A stretch of 64,000 bases of DNA from Mesorhizobium amorphae (GTDB lineage: Bacteria; Pseudomonadota; Alphaproteobacteria; Rhizobiales; Rhizobiaceae), in contig NZ_JHQS01000017.1 in NCBI RefSeq assembly GCF_014843845.1, forward strand, positions 186,001 through 250,000, written 5' to 3'. A program made the translations under genes and the position numbers. Positions 34,522-43,116 of the stretch are shown here, one piece after another. The notes under the pieces are model-generated. The model was not told the origin of the DNA, did no database searches, and saw only the letters and a program-made list of their open reading frames with translations. Every line of letters begins with the position of its first letter. Positions within the stretch are counted from its first letter, which is position 1.

Positions 34522-36429
34522 CTAAGCCCCTATCCCGCGCCCCTTCAGCGCCGCGGTGATCTCGTCGAGGATAACCGGATCGTCGATGGTCGCCGGCATC
34601 GTCCATTCTTCCTTGTCGGCGATCTTCTGCATCGTGCCGCGCAGGATCTTGCCGGAACGCGTCTTGGGCAGGCGCTTGATCGTCACCACCGTCTTGAAGG
34701 CGGCGACCGGGCCGATCCGTTCGCGCACCAGGGAGACGACCTCGCTCTCGATGGCGCCGGTATCGCGCGAGACGCCCGCATTCAAAACGACGAAACCGAG
34801 CGGAACCTGGCCCTTCATAGCGTCGGCGATGCCAATGACGGCGCATTCGGCAACGTCCGGATGCGCTGACAGCACCTCTTCCATGGCACCGGTCGACAGC
34901 CGGTGGCCGGCGACGTTGATGATGTCGTCGGTGCGGGCCATGACGAACAGATAGCCGTCCTCGTCCATCATGCCGGCGTCGGCCGTCTTGTAGAAGCCGG
35001 GGAATTCTTCGAGATAGGCCTGTCGGAACCGGGCGTCGGCATTCCACAGCGTCGGCAGGCAGCCGGCGGGCAGCGGCAGCTTGACCACGACATTGCCCAG
35101 AGTACCGCGTGGCACCTCATGCCCGGCATCGTCGAGCACGCGGATGTCGTAGCCCGGCATCGGCACGCCGGGCGAGCCGTATTTCACCGGCAGCAGCCCG
35201 AGCCCGGCCGGATTGATGGTCATCGGCGAGCCGGTCTCGGTCTGCCACCAATGGTCGATCACCGGTACGTTCAGCTTCTGCTCCGCCCATTTGATGGTTT
35301 CCGGGTCGGCGCGTTCGCCGGCGAGGAACAGCGTGCGGAATTTCGACAGATCGTATTTCGGCACGAATTCGCCCTTGGGGTCTTGCCCCTTGATGGCCCG
35401 GAAGGCGGTCGGCGCGGTGAACAGGGCGACCACGCCATGCTCGGCGATGACCCGCCAATAGGTGCCGGCATCGGGCGTGCCGATCGGTTTGCCCTCGAAC
35501 AGGACGCTGGTCGAGCCATGCAGCAGCGGGCCGTAGACGATGTAGGAATGGCCGACCACCCAGCCGACATCGGATGCCGCCCAGAACACCTCGCCCGGCT
35601 TCACGCCGAACTCGTTTTCCATCGTCCATTTCAGCGCGACCATGTGGCCGCCATTGTCGCGCACGATGCCCTTCGGCTGGCCGGTCGTGCCTGACGTGTA
35701 GATGATGTAGAGCGGGTCGGTGGCCAGCACCGGCACGCAGTCGACATTGGCGCCCGCCGCGCGCTCGCGGGCAACGGCGTCGGCATAGTCGATGTCGTAA
35801 TGGTCCTTCAGTTCGCAGCGCAGCTGCTCGCGCTGCAGGATCAGGCAGGCGTCCGGCTTGTGCCGGGAGAGCTCGATCGCGGTGTCGAGCAGCGGCTTGT
35901 AGGCGACGGTGCGTCCAGGCTCCAGGCCGCAGGAGGCCGAAATAATCAGCTTCGGCCGGGCGTCGTCGATGCGGGTGGCAAGCTCGTGCGAGGCAAAGCC
36001 ACCGAAGACCACCGAATGCACGGCGCCGATGCGCGCGCAGGCAAGCATGGAGAAGGCCGCTTCCGGCACCATCGGCATGTAGATGATGACGCGGTCGCCC
36101 TTGCCGATGCCGCGGTTCTTCAGCACCGACGTCAGCGCGACCACTTCGCGCTTCAGTTCGGCATAGGTGAATTTCCTGACCGTGCCGGTGATGGCGCTGT
36201 CGTGGATCAGCGCGATCTGGTCGGCGCGGCCACCCGCGACGTGACGGTCGACGGCATTGAAGCAGGTGTTGCAGGTGGCGCCATTGAACCAGCGGCCATA
36301 GACGCCGGCTTTCGCATCGAAGACGCTGTCAGGGGGCGAATACCAGTCGATCGCCTTGGCCGCCTCGGCCCAGAATTGTTCCGGGTCGCGTTTCCAGCCT
36401 TCGTAGACTTCATGGTAGCGTGACGCCAT
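34522..36429 (-). CDS. prpE: propionyl-CoA synthetase (PrpE-like acyl-CoA synthetase)
   Basis: A 635-residue AMP-forming acyl-CoA synthetase. It opens with YHEVYEGWKRDPEQFWAEAAKAIDWY, has the AMP-binding loop YIIYTSGTTGQPKGIVRD (about residues 244-261), WWQTETGSPMT and the C-terminal catalytic Lys region KTRSGKILRGTMQKIAD. The start and NTCFNAVDRHV fit the PrpE subfamily, which activates propionate (or acetate) with ATP and CoA. It stands alone between the EPS locus and the second RiPP-like operon. Confidence 0.88.
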   Translation of the reverse strand: MASRYHEVYEGWKRDPEQFWAEAAKAIDWYSPPDSVFDAKAGVYGRWFNGATCNTCFNAVDRHVAGGRADQIALIHDSAITGTVRKFTYAELKREVVALTSVLKNRGIGKGDRVIIYMPMVPEAAFSMLACARIGAVHSVVFGGFASHELATRIDDARPKLIISASCGLEPGRTVAYKPLLDTAIELSRHKPDACLILQREQLRCELKDHYDIDYADAVARERAAGANVDCVPVLATDPLYIIYTSGTTGQPKGIVRDNGGHMVALKWTMENEFGVKPGEVFWAASDVGWVVGHSYIVYGPLLHGSTSVLFEGKPIGTPDAGTYWRVIAEHGVVALFTAPTAFRAIKGQDPKGEFVPKYDLSKFRTLFLAGERADPETIKWAEQKLNVPVIDHWWQTETGSPMTINPAGLGLLPVKYGSPGVPMPGYDIRVLDDAGHEVPRGTLGNVVVKLPLPAGCLPTLWNADARFRQAYLEEFPGFYKTADAGMMDEDGYLFVMARTDDIINVAGHRLSTGAMEEVLSAHPDVAECAVIGIADAMKGQVPLGFVVLNAGVSRDTGAIESEVVSLVRERIGPVAAFKTVVTIKRLPKTRSGKILRGTMQKIADKEEWTMPATIDDPVILDEITAALKGRGIGA

Positions 36430-36547
36430 CCAACTTCCTCCCGGGAAAATTTGCCGTCTTGCATTAGCCTATGCCGTTTTTCGAAACCATGTCTTCCGGG
36501 AATTTCGTCGATGTCCGATCTCGCCTTGGGGAAGGATATCCGGCACC

Positions 36548-36709
36548 ATGGTCTCGGGGATCGCGATGCTGCGGGACGGCAAGCCGTTCAAGCTCCTGCG
36601 CGAGGACAAGGCGGTCCCCGGGCACGAGGGCAAGCCGGCCGTGCATGCCGTACTCGTGCAGCGGTTCCGCCAGGTTTTGAGGGGCGGGACCGCCGCTTCA
36701 TCGCCGTGA
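36548..36709 (+). CDS. possible small or degenerate gene
   Basis: A 53-codon frame (MVSGIAMLRDGKPFKLLRED...) with nearly all third positions G or C, as in real genes here. Near its end the coding-like signal seems to move to another frame that continues as GRDRRFIAVTGQAR and stops at 36726, so it may be a frameshifted remnant. No domain is recognised and no clear ribosome site is seen. Confidence 0.3.
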   Translation: MVSGIAMLRDGKPFKLLREDKAVPGHEGKPAVHAVLVQRFRQVLRGGTAASSP

Positions 36710-36806
36710 CCGGCCAGGCACGCTGAGTCAGCCTCGGCCTGGCAGCCGTTATCTACAAGCATTCATGCGCCCCGGAGGCGTTCGTACCGGTCGATGATTT
36801 CAGCGG

Positions 36807-36923
36807 TTAGAGCGGCAATGCCGCCAGCATCAGGCCGACGCCGCCGGCTATTAATATCGCCGCCGCCAGCGCCTTCCGATGACGTTCGAAGGTTGTCGGA
36901 GCCCGTTCCCAATTGTAACGCAT
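36807..36923 (-). CDS. small membrane protein, 38 residues
   Basis: A short gene with a good ribosome site (GGGAG, eight bases before ATG). The product starts MRYNWERAPTTFERHRKA and ends with one hydrophobic segment AAAILIAGGVGLMLAALPL. No family is recognised. It lies between the acyl-CoA synthetase and the second RiPP-like operon and is divergent from the latter. It may be an ordinary small membrane protein unconnected to either neighbour. Confidence 0.5.
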   Translation of the reverse strand: MRYNWERAPTTFERHRKALAAAILIAGGVGLMLAALPL

Positions 36924-37063
36924 ACTAACTACTCCCTAATCCCCGGCGGCTTTTTAGCTTACCTTGGGGAACAAAGGCAACTCTCTGCCCGTATCGCTTC
37001 GCCGGCTTGACAAGGCCCGCCACTGATCGGCACTTAAGATCATCGATGAATTCGGGGGTTCCA

Positions 37064-37144
37064 ATGAAGAAAACTTACGAAAAGCCTGTGTTGAGCAAGC
37101 GCGAGAAACTGTCGAACGTGGCGGCTACGGTTGTCAGCAGGTAG
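37064..37144 (+). CDS. short RiPP precursor-like peptide, 26 residues
   Basis: The peptide begins MKKTYEKPVL and ends LSNVAATVVSR. YEKPVL is the YxxPxL recognition motif also present in the lasso precursor of this window (YETPSL). The following RExLxxV pattern is typical of small putative RiPP precursors in alphaproteobacteria. Measured from Tyr, the Thr that marks the leader end in the lasso precursor is Ala here, and only about five to six residues would remain as core (near TVVSR), with no Asp or Glu. GGGGG lies before the ATG. Read-through of the TAG would add 12 residues to a TGA. It is 107 bases upstream of a PqqD-like gene. Confidence 0.6.
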   Translation: MKKTYEKPVLSKREKLSNVAATVVSR

Positions 37145-37250
37145 CCGACGCAAGAAGCCGCTTCAGCGATAGAAGCGGGCTGACGATAGACAGCACCGCG
37201 CTGCCGCGCTAATTGCTCTCCAGCTAACGTACATGGTCTGGGGAGGGCCC

Positions 37251-37538
37251 GTGGTCGAAATCGCTTCTGAAATGGTTCTGCGGCTAGCGGACGATGCCTC
37301 GGTGCAGCATGTCGGCGACGGCGCCGTCGTGCTTCTGGCGCGCAGCGGTCAGCTCTATACCTGCAACGGCACCACCGAAGCTTTTCTCGACAAGGTCGAC
37401 GGCGCGCGCAGCCTCGACCAGATCGTCGATCTGCTTTCCGACGAGTTCGAGGTCGACAAGCATATGCTCGACCAGGACATGGCGGCCCTGGCCGCCGAAC
37501 TGGTGACGGAAGGTATCCTCGCCGATCCGGGGGCGTGA
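37251..37538 (+). CDS. PqqD-family RRE protein of the second RiPP-like operon
   Basis: A 95-residue PqqD-like peptide-binding protein: EMVLRLADDASVQHVGDGAVVLLARSGQLYTCNGTTEAFLDKV, then helices (SLDQIVDLLSDEFEVDKHMLDQDMAALAAELVTEGIL). The GTG at 37251 is preferred because GGGGAGGG lies just before it; ATG 37233 would add six residues and has a poor site. It should bind the YxxPxL leader of the precursor-like peptide. Its stop overlaps the next start (TGATG). Confidence 0.8.
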   Translation: MVEIASEMVLRLADDASVQHVGDGAVVLLARSGQLYTCNGTTEAFLDKVDGARSLDQIVDLLSDEFEVDKHMLDQDMAALAAELVTEGILADPGA

Positions 37539-37963
37539 TGGCTGACGGCCCGTTCTTGCGCGCGCTGTTTCGCTCCCATCTATGGGCCAGCGCGCGGCTG
37601 ATGCCGGTGCTCATCGGCCGGCGCGATTTCGAGACCGTGCTGAAATGGGCGCCGCTCAGCGCGCCGACCCCCTATCTCGGCCTGCCCTCCGCCTACATCG
37701 TCGCCAGCGTCAACCGGACGGTCAGGCATCCCTGGCTGATGCGCGACCGCAGGTGCCTGCGGGAAGGCCTGCTTGCCCATCGCTTCCTGCGCTTTGCCGG
37801 CTTCGACCCGGATCTGCGCTTCGGCGTCGACCCGAAGTCGATGCATGCGCCACGCATGTCGGCGCATTGCTGGGTCTGCCTCGACGGCCGGCCGGTGGTC
37901 AGCGACAGTCTGCCCGGCATGGTGGAGATTTATCGTCACCACACCGAGGGCAAGACCGCTTGA
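37538..37963 (+). CDS. B2-type transglutaminase-like peptidase of the second RiPP-like operon
   Basis: A 141-residue lasso-B2-family protein. The full triad can be placed: Cys73 in RDRRCLREGLLA, His110 in MSAHCWVCLDG and Asp123 in PVVSDSL, with LRFGVDP between. It is therefore probably an active leader peptidase. It overlaps the PqqD gene by one base and the kinase gene by four, so the three are translationally coupled. Its target is inferred to be the 26-residue peptide encoded upstream. Confidence 0.8.
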   Translation: MADGPFLRALFRSHLWASARLMPVLIGRRDFETVLKWAPLSAPTPYLGLPSAYIVASVNRTVRHPWLMRDRRCLREGLLAHRFLRFAGFDPDLRFGVDPKSMHAPRMSAHCWVCLDGRPVVSDSLPGMVEIYRHHTEGKTA

Positions 37964-38946
37964 GCGGCCCGACCGCAGATGCCTGCTATGCCCTTGACGG
38001 ACAGGTCATCGGCATCACGGCCGAACGCGCCGAGCTGTGGCGGGAGTTGGACCGCATGCTCGGCACCTTGCGCATCCCCGGTCCGATCGAGCCGGGTTTT
38101 CGCGTCAACGTCCTCGAGACACTTTCACTGCTCGAGACGCCGGCCGGGACACTCGCCTTCGACGGCGAGGTGCCCGAGGACGGCCACTGCCGCATGGTCG
38201 ACGGCGGCGACATCGTCCATCTGATCTTCCCCGGCCGCCAGACGGTCTCGATCCATGCCGGCGAGCGTCGGGCCGAAATTCGCGTTCGCCCGGATGCCAA
38301 GATCGCCTGGACGCTGTGGATGCTGGTGCTCGATGCCGCGCTCGATGCCGGCGGCCAGCATATGCTGCACATGGCCGGCCTGACGCTGCCTGACAGCGAT
38401 GCCCTGGTTCTCATCCATGCGCCCAGCGGCACAGGCAAGACGACGACGTCGCTCGCTCTGGCGTCGCAAGGCTTCGGCCTCTGCTCCGACGACGCCATGA
38501 TCCTGAATGCGGCGTCGGACAGGCCCGTCGCCTGGGGTCTGCCGCGCCATGTGAAGATCCACCGCAGGACGGCCGAGCTGGTCCCGCTCGTCGCGCCCTG
38601 CCTCGGTCCCTCCTGGGACCGCAATGGCGAACAGGCCGTTTCGCTCGAGCACCTCGGCAAGATCATCCGCGTCGAGGGTCCCGGTGCCCGACCGGTCGCC
38701 GCACTCCTCCATCTCGCGCGCTCGGCCGATAGCCAGACCCGGCTCGTTGCCATGGCCAGGACCGATGCCATGGTGGCGCTGGCCGCCGACAATGTCAGGA
38801 CCGGCATGACCGGCCTGCTGCCGCTGCAGAAGCGCCGGCTGGCGACGATCGCCAGGTTGGTCTCGACGGTTCCGACCTTTACCCTGGAGGTGGGCGCCCA
38901 GCCGGCCGACGCGGCATCTTTGATCCGTTCCGCGTTAGCCGACTGA
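37960..38946 (+). CDS. HPr-kinase-like protein of the second RiPP-like operon
   Basis: A 328-residue protein with a TTG start overlapping the B2 stop; GAGGG lies nine bases before it. The C-terminal half has LHMAGLTL (136-143), Walker A APSGTGKTT (154-162) and LCSDDAMIL (174-182), parallel to the lasso kinase in this window. The N-terminal half is unrelated to the HprK N-domain. Despite the family name it need not act on HPr: gene order points to a peptide substrate. The precursor-like peptide has Ser25 next to its end as a possible target. Confidence 0.75.
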   Translation: MSGPTADACYALDGQVIGITAERAELWRELDRMLGTLRIPGPIEPGFRVNVLETLSLLETPAGTLAFDGEVPEDGHCRMVDGGDIVHLIFPGRQTVSIHAGERRAEIRVRPDAKIAWTLWMLVLDAALDAGGQHMLHMAGLTLPDSDALVLIHAPSGTGKTTTSLALASQGFGLCSDDAMILNAASDRPVAWGLPRHVKIHRRTAELVPLVAPCLGPSWDRNGEQAVSLEHLGKIIRVEGPGARPVAALLHLARSADSQTRLVAMARTDAMVALAADNVRTGMTGLLPLQKRRLATIARLVSTVPTFTLEVGAQPADAASLIRSALAD

Positions 38947-38960
38947 CGGCCGGACCGGGG

Positions 38961-39986
38961 TCAGGTGCGATATGGCCTTGGCTTCGCCAGTCTCTGGACC
39001 CAGCGGAAGGCATCGCGCCGCAGGCGCGAACGCATCCTGTCCCTGGAGTTGACGCCGAGCAGCGTATCCCGGGTGATCAGCCATCTGGCGAGCCGGATGC
39101 CGAGATCGGGCCTGATCCGGCTGGCGAGTTCGAGCGCGCGGGGCGCGTCGAACAGCCGGCCGGTCACATCGAGCACGGTCGCCAGTTCAAGCTCGATCCC
39201 GGTCATGCGCGCCGCCTCCAGCAGCCGTGCTTCCGCTTCGGGCGTTTGCAGTACCCGCACGCCTTGCAGCACGTCCACGCAAAGCTGCAGCCGGTGGAAT
39301 TTGTGCCCGCCCGAAGCGTGGACGATGGCGATGGTGAGCAGGGCGGCCGGCGTGTCGGCCTCGTCGCCGTCGATCGCGCGCAATTCCTTGAATCCCAGCG
39401 ACAGCCGCCGCCGCATGCCGGAATCATGCACCAGATTGCCATGCAGCTCGATCAGCAGGCTGGAATTCTCCTTCTCCAGCCATTTGAACTCCTGCAGATC
39501 ATGCGACTGGACTTCGCCGCTGCAGAGCCGGAAACCGCATGCCGCGATCACCCGGTTGGCGTCGTTGAGACGGGCCGGCTCGACCAGAATGTCGATGTCG
39601 GTAAAGGGGCGGTCGGCGACATTGCGGTACAGCTTTCGCGCAAAGACCGGACCCTTGACGATCCGCGCCGGGATTTTGTCCGCGGCGAGCGCCGTCATGA
39701 TGCGCTCGCCATGGTATTGCAGCAGCATCGACTGACCGGTGACTAAAGTCGACTTCTGGCGCAGATCGGCCAGCCTAGCCTGCAAGTCCAGGTCCTGCGG
39801 CAGATGGGCGTCGCCGCGCTCCTGCAGTTTGCGCAGCATGATCGGTAGCACGCCGTGGAATTCGGCATTGGCCAGCAGGGCCAAAAGGCTATTGGCCGCG
39901 ACGTCTCGGCCCCAGCCCGCAGGTGCCTCGGGATCGGCGAAAGTCAGCAGCAGTTTTTCATCGGCGGGCGAAAGGGATGGGAGCAT
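38961..39986 (-). CDS. nucleotidyltransferase family protein (NTP_transf_5-like), second copy
   Basis: A 341-residue homologue of the protein encoded at 13444-14592. The core is IPARIVKGPVFARKLYRNVADRPFTDIDILV (about residues 107-137), with metal-binding DID, then ADTPAALLTIAIVHASGGHKFHRLQLCVDV. It is convergent with the HPr-kinase-like gene, 14 bases apart. It also follows dhaK on the same strand by about 75 bases, so it could be transcribed with that operon. The repeated pairing with B1/B2/kinase genes in two loci argues that it belongs to the peptide system. Confidence 0.75.
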   Translation of the reverse strand: MLPSLSPADEKLLLTFADPEAPAGWGRDVAANSLLALLANAEFHGVLPIMLRKLQERGDAHLPQDLDLQARLADLRQKSTLVTGQSMLLQYHGERIMTALAADKIPARIVKGPVFARKLYRNVADRPFTDIDILVEPARLNDANRVIAACGFRLCSGEVQSHDLQEFKWLEKENSSLLIELHGNLVHDSGMRRRLSLGFKELRAIDGDEADTPAALLTIAIVHASGGHKFHRLQLCVDVLQGVRVLQTPEAEARLLEAARMTGIELELATVLDVTGRLFDAPRALELASRIRPDLGIRLARWLITRDTLLGVNSRDRMRSRLRRDAFRWVQRLAKPRPYRT

Positions 39987-40060
39987 CAACCGGGCAGCTT
40001 GGCGAATTCGCAGTCAGTTGGCGCAATGGTCGCAGAAAAGCCCTGGCGAAGCCAGCGCCG

Positions 40061-41047
40061 CTAGATTCCCCAGCGCAGCGCCGCCGTATGCACGGGTGCA
40101 TCCCACAATGCAGTCGTCTCGGCGTCGAGCATGGTCAGCGTGATCGAGCAGCCGGCCATGTCGAGCGACGTCACATAGGACCCGACCAGTGAACGAGTCA
40201 CCGTCACCCCGTGCTTCTCGAAAATCGCCCGGGCGCTGTTGTACATCAAATAGAGCTCCATCAGCGGCGTGCCGCCGAAGCCGTTGACGAACAGCAGCGC
40301 TTGGCCTTTTGCGCTGCCGCCGAGATCGCCCAGGATCGCCGTGCAGATTTCCTCGGCAATGGCATCGGCGCTCTTCAAGGCATCGCGCCGCCTGCCGGGC
40401 TCGCCATGAATGCCGACGCCGAATTCCATCTCGCCGTCGCCGATATCGAAAGTCGGCTTACCGGCCGCCGGCACCGTGCAACTGGTCAGGGCCACGCCCA
40501 TCGAACGCGTCGCAGCGTTGACGCGCTCGCCCAGCGCCTTCAGCGCTTCCAGCCCCATGCTTCGCTCTGCCGCCGCACCGACGATCTTCTCGACCACCAG
40601 CGTGCCGGCGACCCCGCGGCGGCCTGTGGTGTAGGACGAGTTCTCGACCGCGACATCGTCATTGGTCACCACCTGCATGACGCCATCAGACATTTCGGCC
40701 GCCATGTCGAAATTCATCACGTCGCCCTCGTAGTTCTTGACGATGAACAGGCATCCGGCGCCGGTGTCGACGGCCTGCGCCGCCGCCAGCATCTGGTCCG
40801 GCGTCGGCGAGGTGAACACCTGGCCCGGGCAGGCGGCGTCCAGCATACCGTGCCCGACCAACCCGCCATGCAGCGGCTCGTGGCCCGAGCCGCCGCCCGA
40901 GATCAGCGCCACCTTGCCCGGCTTCAGCGCCTTGCGGCGGACGAATTTGTGCTCCTCGCCCAGCACCAGGATGTCGGTATGGGCGGCGACGAAGCCATCG
41001 AGGCTTTCGGTCAGCATCGTATCCACCGAATTCAGGAATTTCTTCAT
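40061..41047 (-). CDS. dhaK: dihydroxyacetone kinase subunit DhaK (PTS type)
   Basis: A 328-residue substrate-binding subunit. It has GGGSGHEPLHGGLVGHGMLDAACPGQVFTSPT, FIVKNYEGDVMNFDMA and the region EFGVGIHGEPGRRRD with the His that binds dihydroxyacetone covalently. It works with DhaL and DhaM, taking phosphate from PEP by way of EI and HPr, to make dihydroxyacetone phosphate. It is the last gene of the block, separated from DhaL and DhaM by EI, HPr and an unknown gene. ATG 41047 is used. Confidence 0.93.
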   Translation of the reverse strand: MKKFLNSVDTMLTESLDGFVAAHTDILVLGEEHKFVRRKALKPGKVALISGGGSGHEPLHGGLVGHGMLDAACPGQVFTSPTPDQMLAAAQAVDTGAGCLFIVKNYEGDVMNFDMAAEMSDGVMQVVTNDDVAVENSSYTTGRRGVAGTLVVEKIVGAAAERSMGLEALKALGERVNAATRSMGVALTSCTVPAAGKPTFDIGDGEMEFGVGIHGEPGRRRDALKSADAIAEEICTAILGDLGGSAKGQALLFVNGFGGTPLMELYLMYNSARAIFEKHGVTVTRSLVGSYVTSLDMAGCSITLTMLDAETTALWDAPVHTAALRWGI

Positions 41048-41080
41048 GGTGTCCTCCCGACACACTTTTGCTTCAGCCGA

Positions 41081-41506
41081 TCAGCCGCTGCCCTTGCCGG
41101 CGATGCTGGTGATCTTCTGGATGAAATCGTTGATTGCCCGGTCGAGCGCGGCGTTCTGCTTGTCGTCGCCGAAATCGGGAACGATCAGCGACACGTGCCG
41201 CGTCTTGCGCAGGCCGGACGCCACCGACATCTTGCCCGGATGCGCCTGGTGATAGGCGGTGAGAAACTGGTCTCGCTCGATCTGACTGAAGTGGCAGACG
41301 GAAAAGATAGAAGGCAAATGTTTCGACGGAATCGGGATCGAATAGGCCGGGCTGGAGATCTGGGTGACGAAGCTGCGATGCTTGCCGAGGGCGTCGGCAA
41401 GGCGCTGGCGCATGCCGGACGGGCGCTGGTCGATGACATGCGACAAGATCGTCTTGTAGGCGCGGATCGCTTCTTCCGACCCTGGTTCAGGTGTCTTGTC
41501 GACCAT
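41081..41506 (-). CDS. hypothetical protein in the dha operon
   Basis: A 141-residue protein (MVDKTPEPGSEEAIRAYKTILSHVIDQRPSGMRQRLADALGKHRSFVTQI...) between the EI-like gene and dhaK on the same strand, with eight bases before and 33 after. The middle, PAYSIPIPSKHLPSIFSVCHFSQIERDQFLTAYHQAHP, and RLADALGKHRSFVTQISSPAY look like a small helix-turn-helix-like or binding fold, but I cannot assign a family. Its tight position suggests a function in dihydroxyacetone use or its control. Confidence 0.7.
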   Translation of the reverse strand: MVDKTPEPGSEEAIRAYKTILSHVIDQRPSGMRQRLADALGKHRSFVTQISSPAYSIPIPSKHLPSIFSVCHFSQIERDQFLTAYHQAHPGKMSVASGLRKTRHVSLIVPDFGDDKQNAALDRAINDFIQKITSIAGKGSG

Positions 41507-41514
41507 GCCGGCGC

Positions 41515-43116
41515 CTAGACCGGAACGTCCGCGATGGCCGCCTTGGCCATGGCGAGTTGGGCAGGCGCCACCGAGAGGTCGCGCAGGCCGGCTTCGAGCA
41601 GCCCCGGGATCGATGCCGGGTCGCCGCCGGCATCGCCGCACAGGCTAACCGGTATTTCTTGCTCCCGGCCGAAGGCGACGACCGAGGCGATCAATCGGAG
41701 CACGGCCGGATGCCGGACCGAATTCAGGTGCGCGACCGAAACATTGTCGCGGGCGGCAGCCATCACATATTGCGTCAGATCGTTCGAGCCGATCGAGAAG
41801 AAGGCGACGTCGGCGAACGCCTCCGGCGCGATCGCCACCGACGGCACCTCGACCATGATGCCGAGCGGCGGCATTTTCTGCGCGATGCCGCGCGCGGCAA
41901 GCCCGGCCTGCTCCTCAGTGAACAGGGCAGCGGCGCGCGCAAATTCGTCAGCGACGGCAATCATCGGGAACATCACCTTCAGATTGCCGTGGATGCCGGC
42001 GCGCAGCAATGCCCGTATCTGCACCCGCAAGATTTCGGGCCGCGCCAGCGACAGCCTGATGCCGCGCAGGCCGAGAAACGGATTGGCTTCCGCGACCGTG
42101 AAGCCCGGCACCGGCTTGTCGCCGCCGGCATCGACGGTGCGGATGGTCACCGGCTTCTCGCCTGCCCATTCCAGCACCTTGCGATAGGCGCGGTATTGCG
42201 TCTCCTCGTCCGGCAGCGTCCTGCCGAACAGGAATTCGGTGCGCATCAGCCCGACGCCGTCGCAAGTCGCGACATCGATACCGTCGACGTCGGACGGATC
42301 GGCGATGTTGACCTGCACCTGCACCCTCGTGCCGGCCTTCGTCACCGCCGGCTTCGCCAGATAGGTTTTCGCCTTGTCGCGGCGTGCCGCGAAGGACGAC
42401 GACGACCGGCGGAACGCCTCGATCTCGGCAGGCGACGGCGAAAGCACGATGCCGCCATGCTCGGCGTCGAGCAGGGCTATACCGACGGGATTAGCCGGCG
42501 AAGCGCTTGGCCCTGCCGCCCCAAGCCCAACTACCATCGGCACGCCGCGCGAGCGCGCCAGCATGGCGACATGGCTGGCGGCACTCCCGGCCTTCAGAGC
42601 GATGCCGCCGCCTGTACTCCAGTCGGTTTCGAGAAACCGCGTCGGCGCGATGTCCTCGCCGTAGAAGATGGCGCCGGCAGGTGCCGCCCTTTCGTCGTCC
42701 TCGGTCAAGGCACGCAGCACCTGATCCCTGATATCGCGCAGGTCGGCGGCACGCGCCCGGAAATAGTCCTGGTCGGAGGTCTCGTAACCTGCGATTTCGG
42801 TATCCAGCGCCTGTCGCCATGCGGCATCGGCGGCTTGACCCGAGGCAATCGCCGCAAAGGCCGGGCCGCTCAGCGCGTCATCCTCCAGCATGGCGATCTG
42901 GAATTCGAGGATGCCGGCGGCCTCGCTGTTGGCGGTATCGATCAGGCCGCCAAGCCGCTGCGTCGCTACGCCGATTGCCGTCTCCAGCGCCGCTCTTTCG
43001 TCGGCCGCGGTCGCCTTGACGGTGTAATGCGCGGTGGCGCGATCGAGACTGAACAGCGGTCCCTCGGCGTAACCGGCCGAAGCCGAAATCCCCTGCAGTC
43101 TAAGCGGTTCGGACAT
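41515..43116 (-). CDS. phosphoenolpyruvate-protein phosphotransferase (PTS EI-like)
   Basis: A 533-residue enzyme I. The phosphorylated His lies in GSAASHVAMLARSRGVPMVVG. PEP-binding motifs are GVGLMRTEFLFG, GLRGIRLSLARPEILRVQIRALLRA and FSIGSNDLTQYVMAAARDN, and the catalytic Cys is in SLCGDAGGDP. No GAF domain is present, so it is not the PtsP of the nitrogen PTS. It takes phosphate from PEP and passes it to the HPr encoded just upstream (17-base overlap) and on to DhaM. In E. coli these EI- and HPr-like parts are fused in DhaM; here they are separate. Confidence 0.88.
   Translation of the reverse strand: MSEPLRLQGISASAGYAEGPLFSLDRATAHYTVKATAADERAALETAIGVATQRLGGLIDTANSEAAGILEFQIAMLEDDALSGPAFAAIASGQAADAAWRQALDTEIAGYETSDQDYFRARAADLRDIRDQVLRALTEDDERAAPAGAIFYGEDIAPTRFLETDWSTGGGIALKAGSAASHVAMLARSRGVPMVVGLGAAGPSASPANPVGIALLDAEHGGIVLSPSPAEIEAFRRSSSSFAARRDKAKTYLAKPAVTKAGTRVQVQVNIADPSDVDGIDVATCDGVGLMRTEFLFGRTLPDEETQYRAYRKVLEWAGEKPVTIRTVDAGGDKPVPGFTVAEANPFLGLRGIRLSLARPEILRVQIRALLRAGIHGNLKVMFPMIAVADEFARAAALFTEEQAGLAARGIAQKMPPLGIMVEVPSVAIAPEAFADVAFFSIGSNDLTQYVMAAARDNVSVAHLNSVRHPAVLRLIASVVAFGREQEIPVSLCGDAGGDPASIPGLLEAGLRDLSVAPAQLAMAKAAIADVPV

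Noticed and set aside
37064..39986. A second complete lasso peptide cluster
   Set aside because: No asparagine-synthase cyclase or exporter gene is present and the peptide has no acceptor Asp/Glu, so a classic lasso product is not supported.
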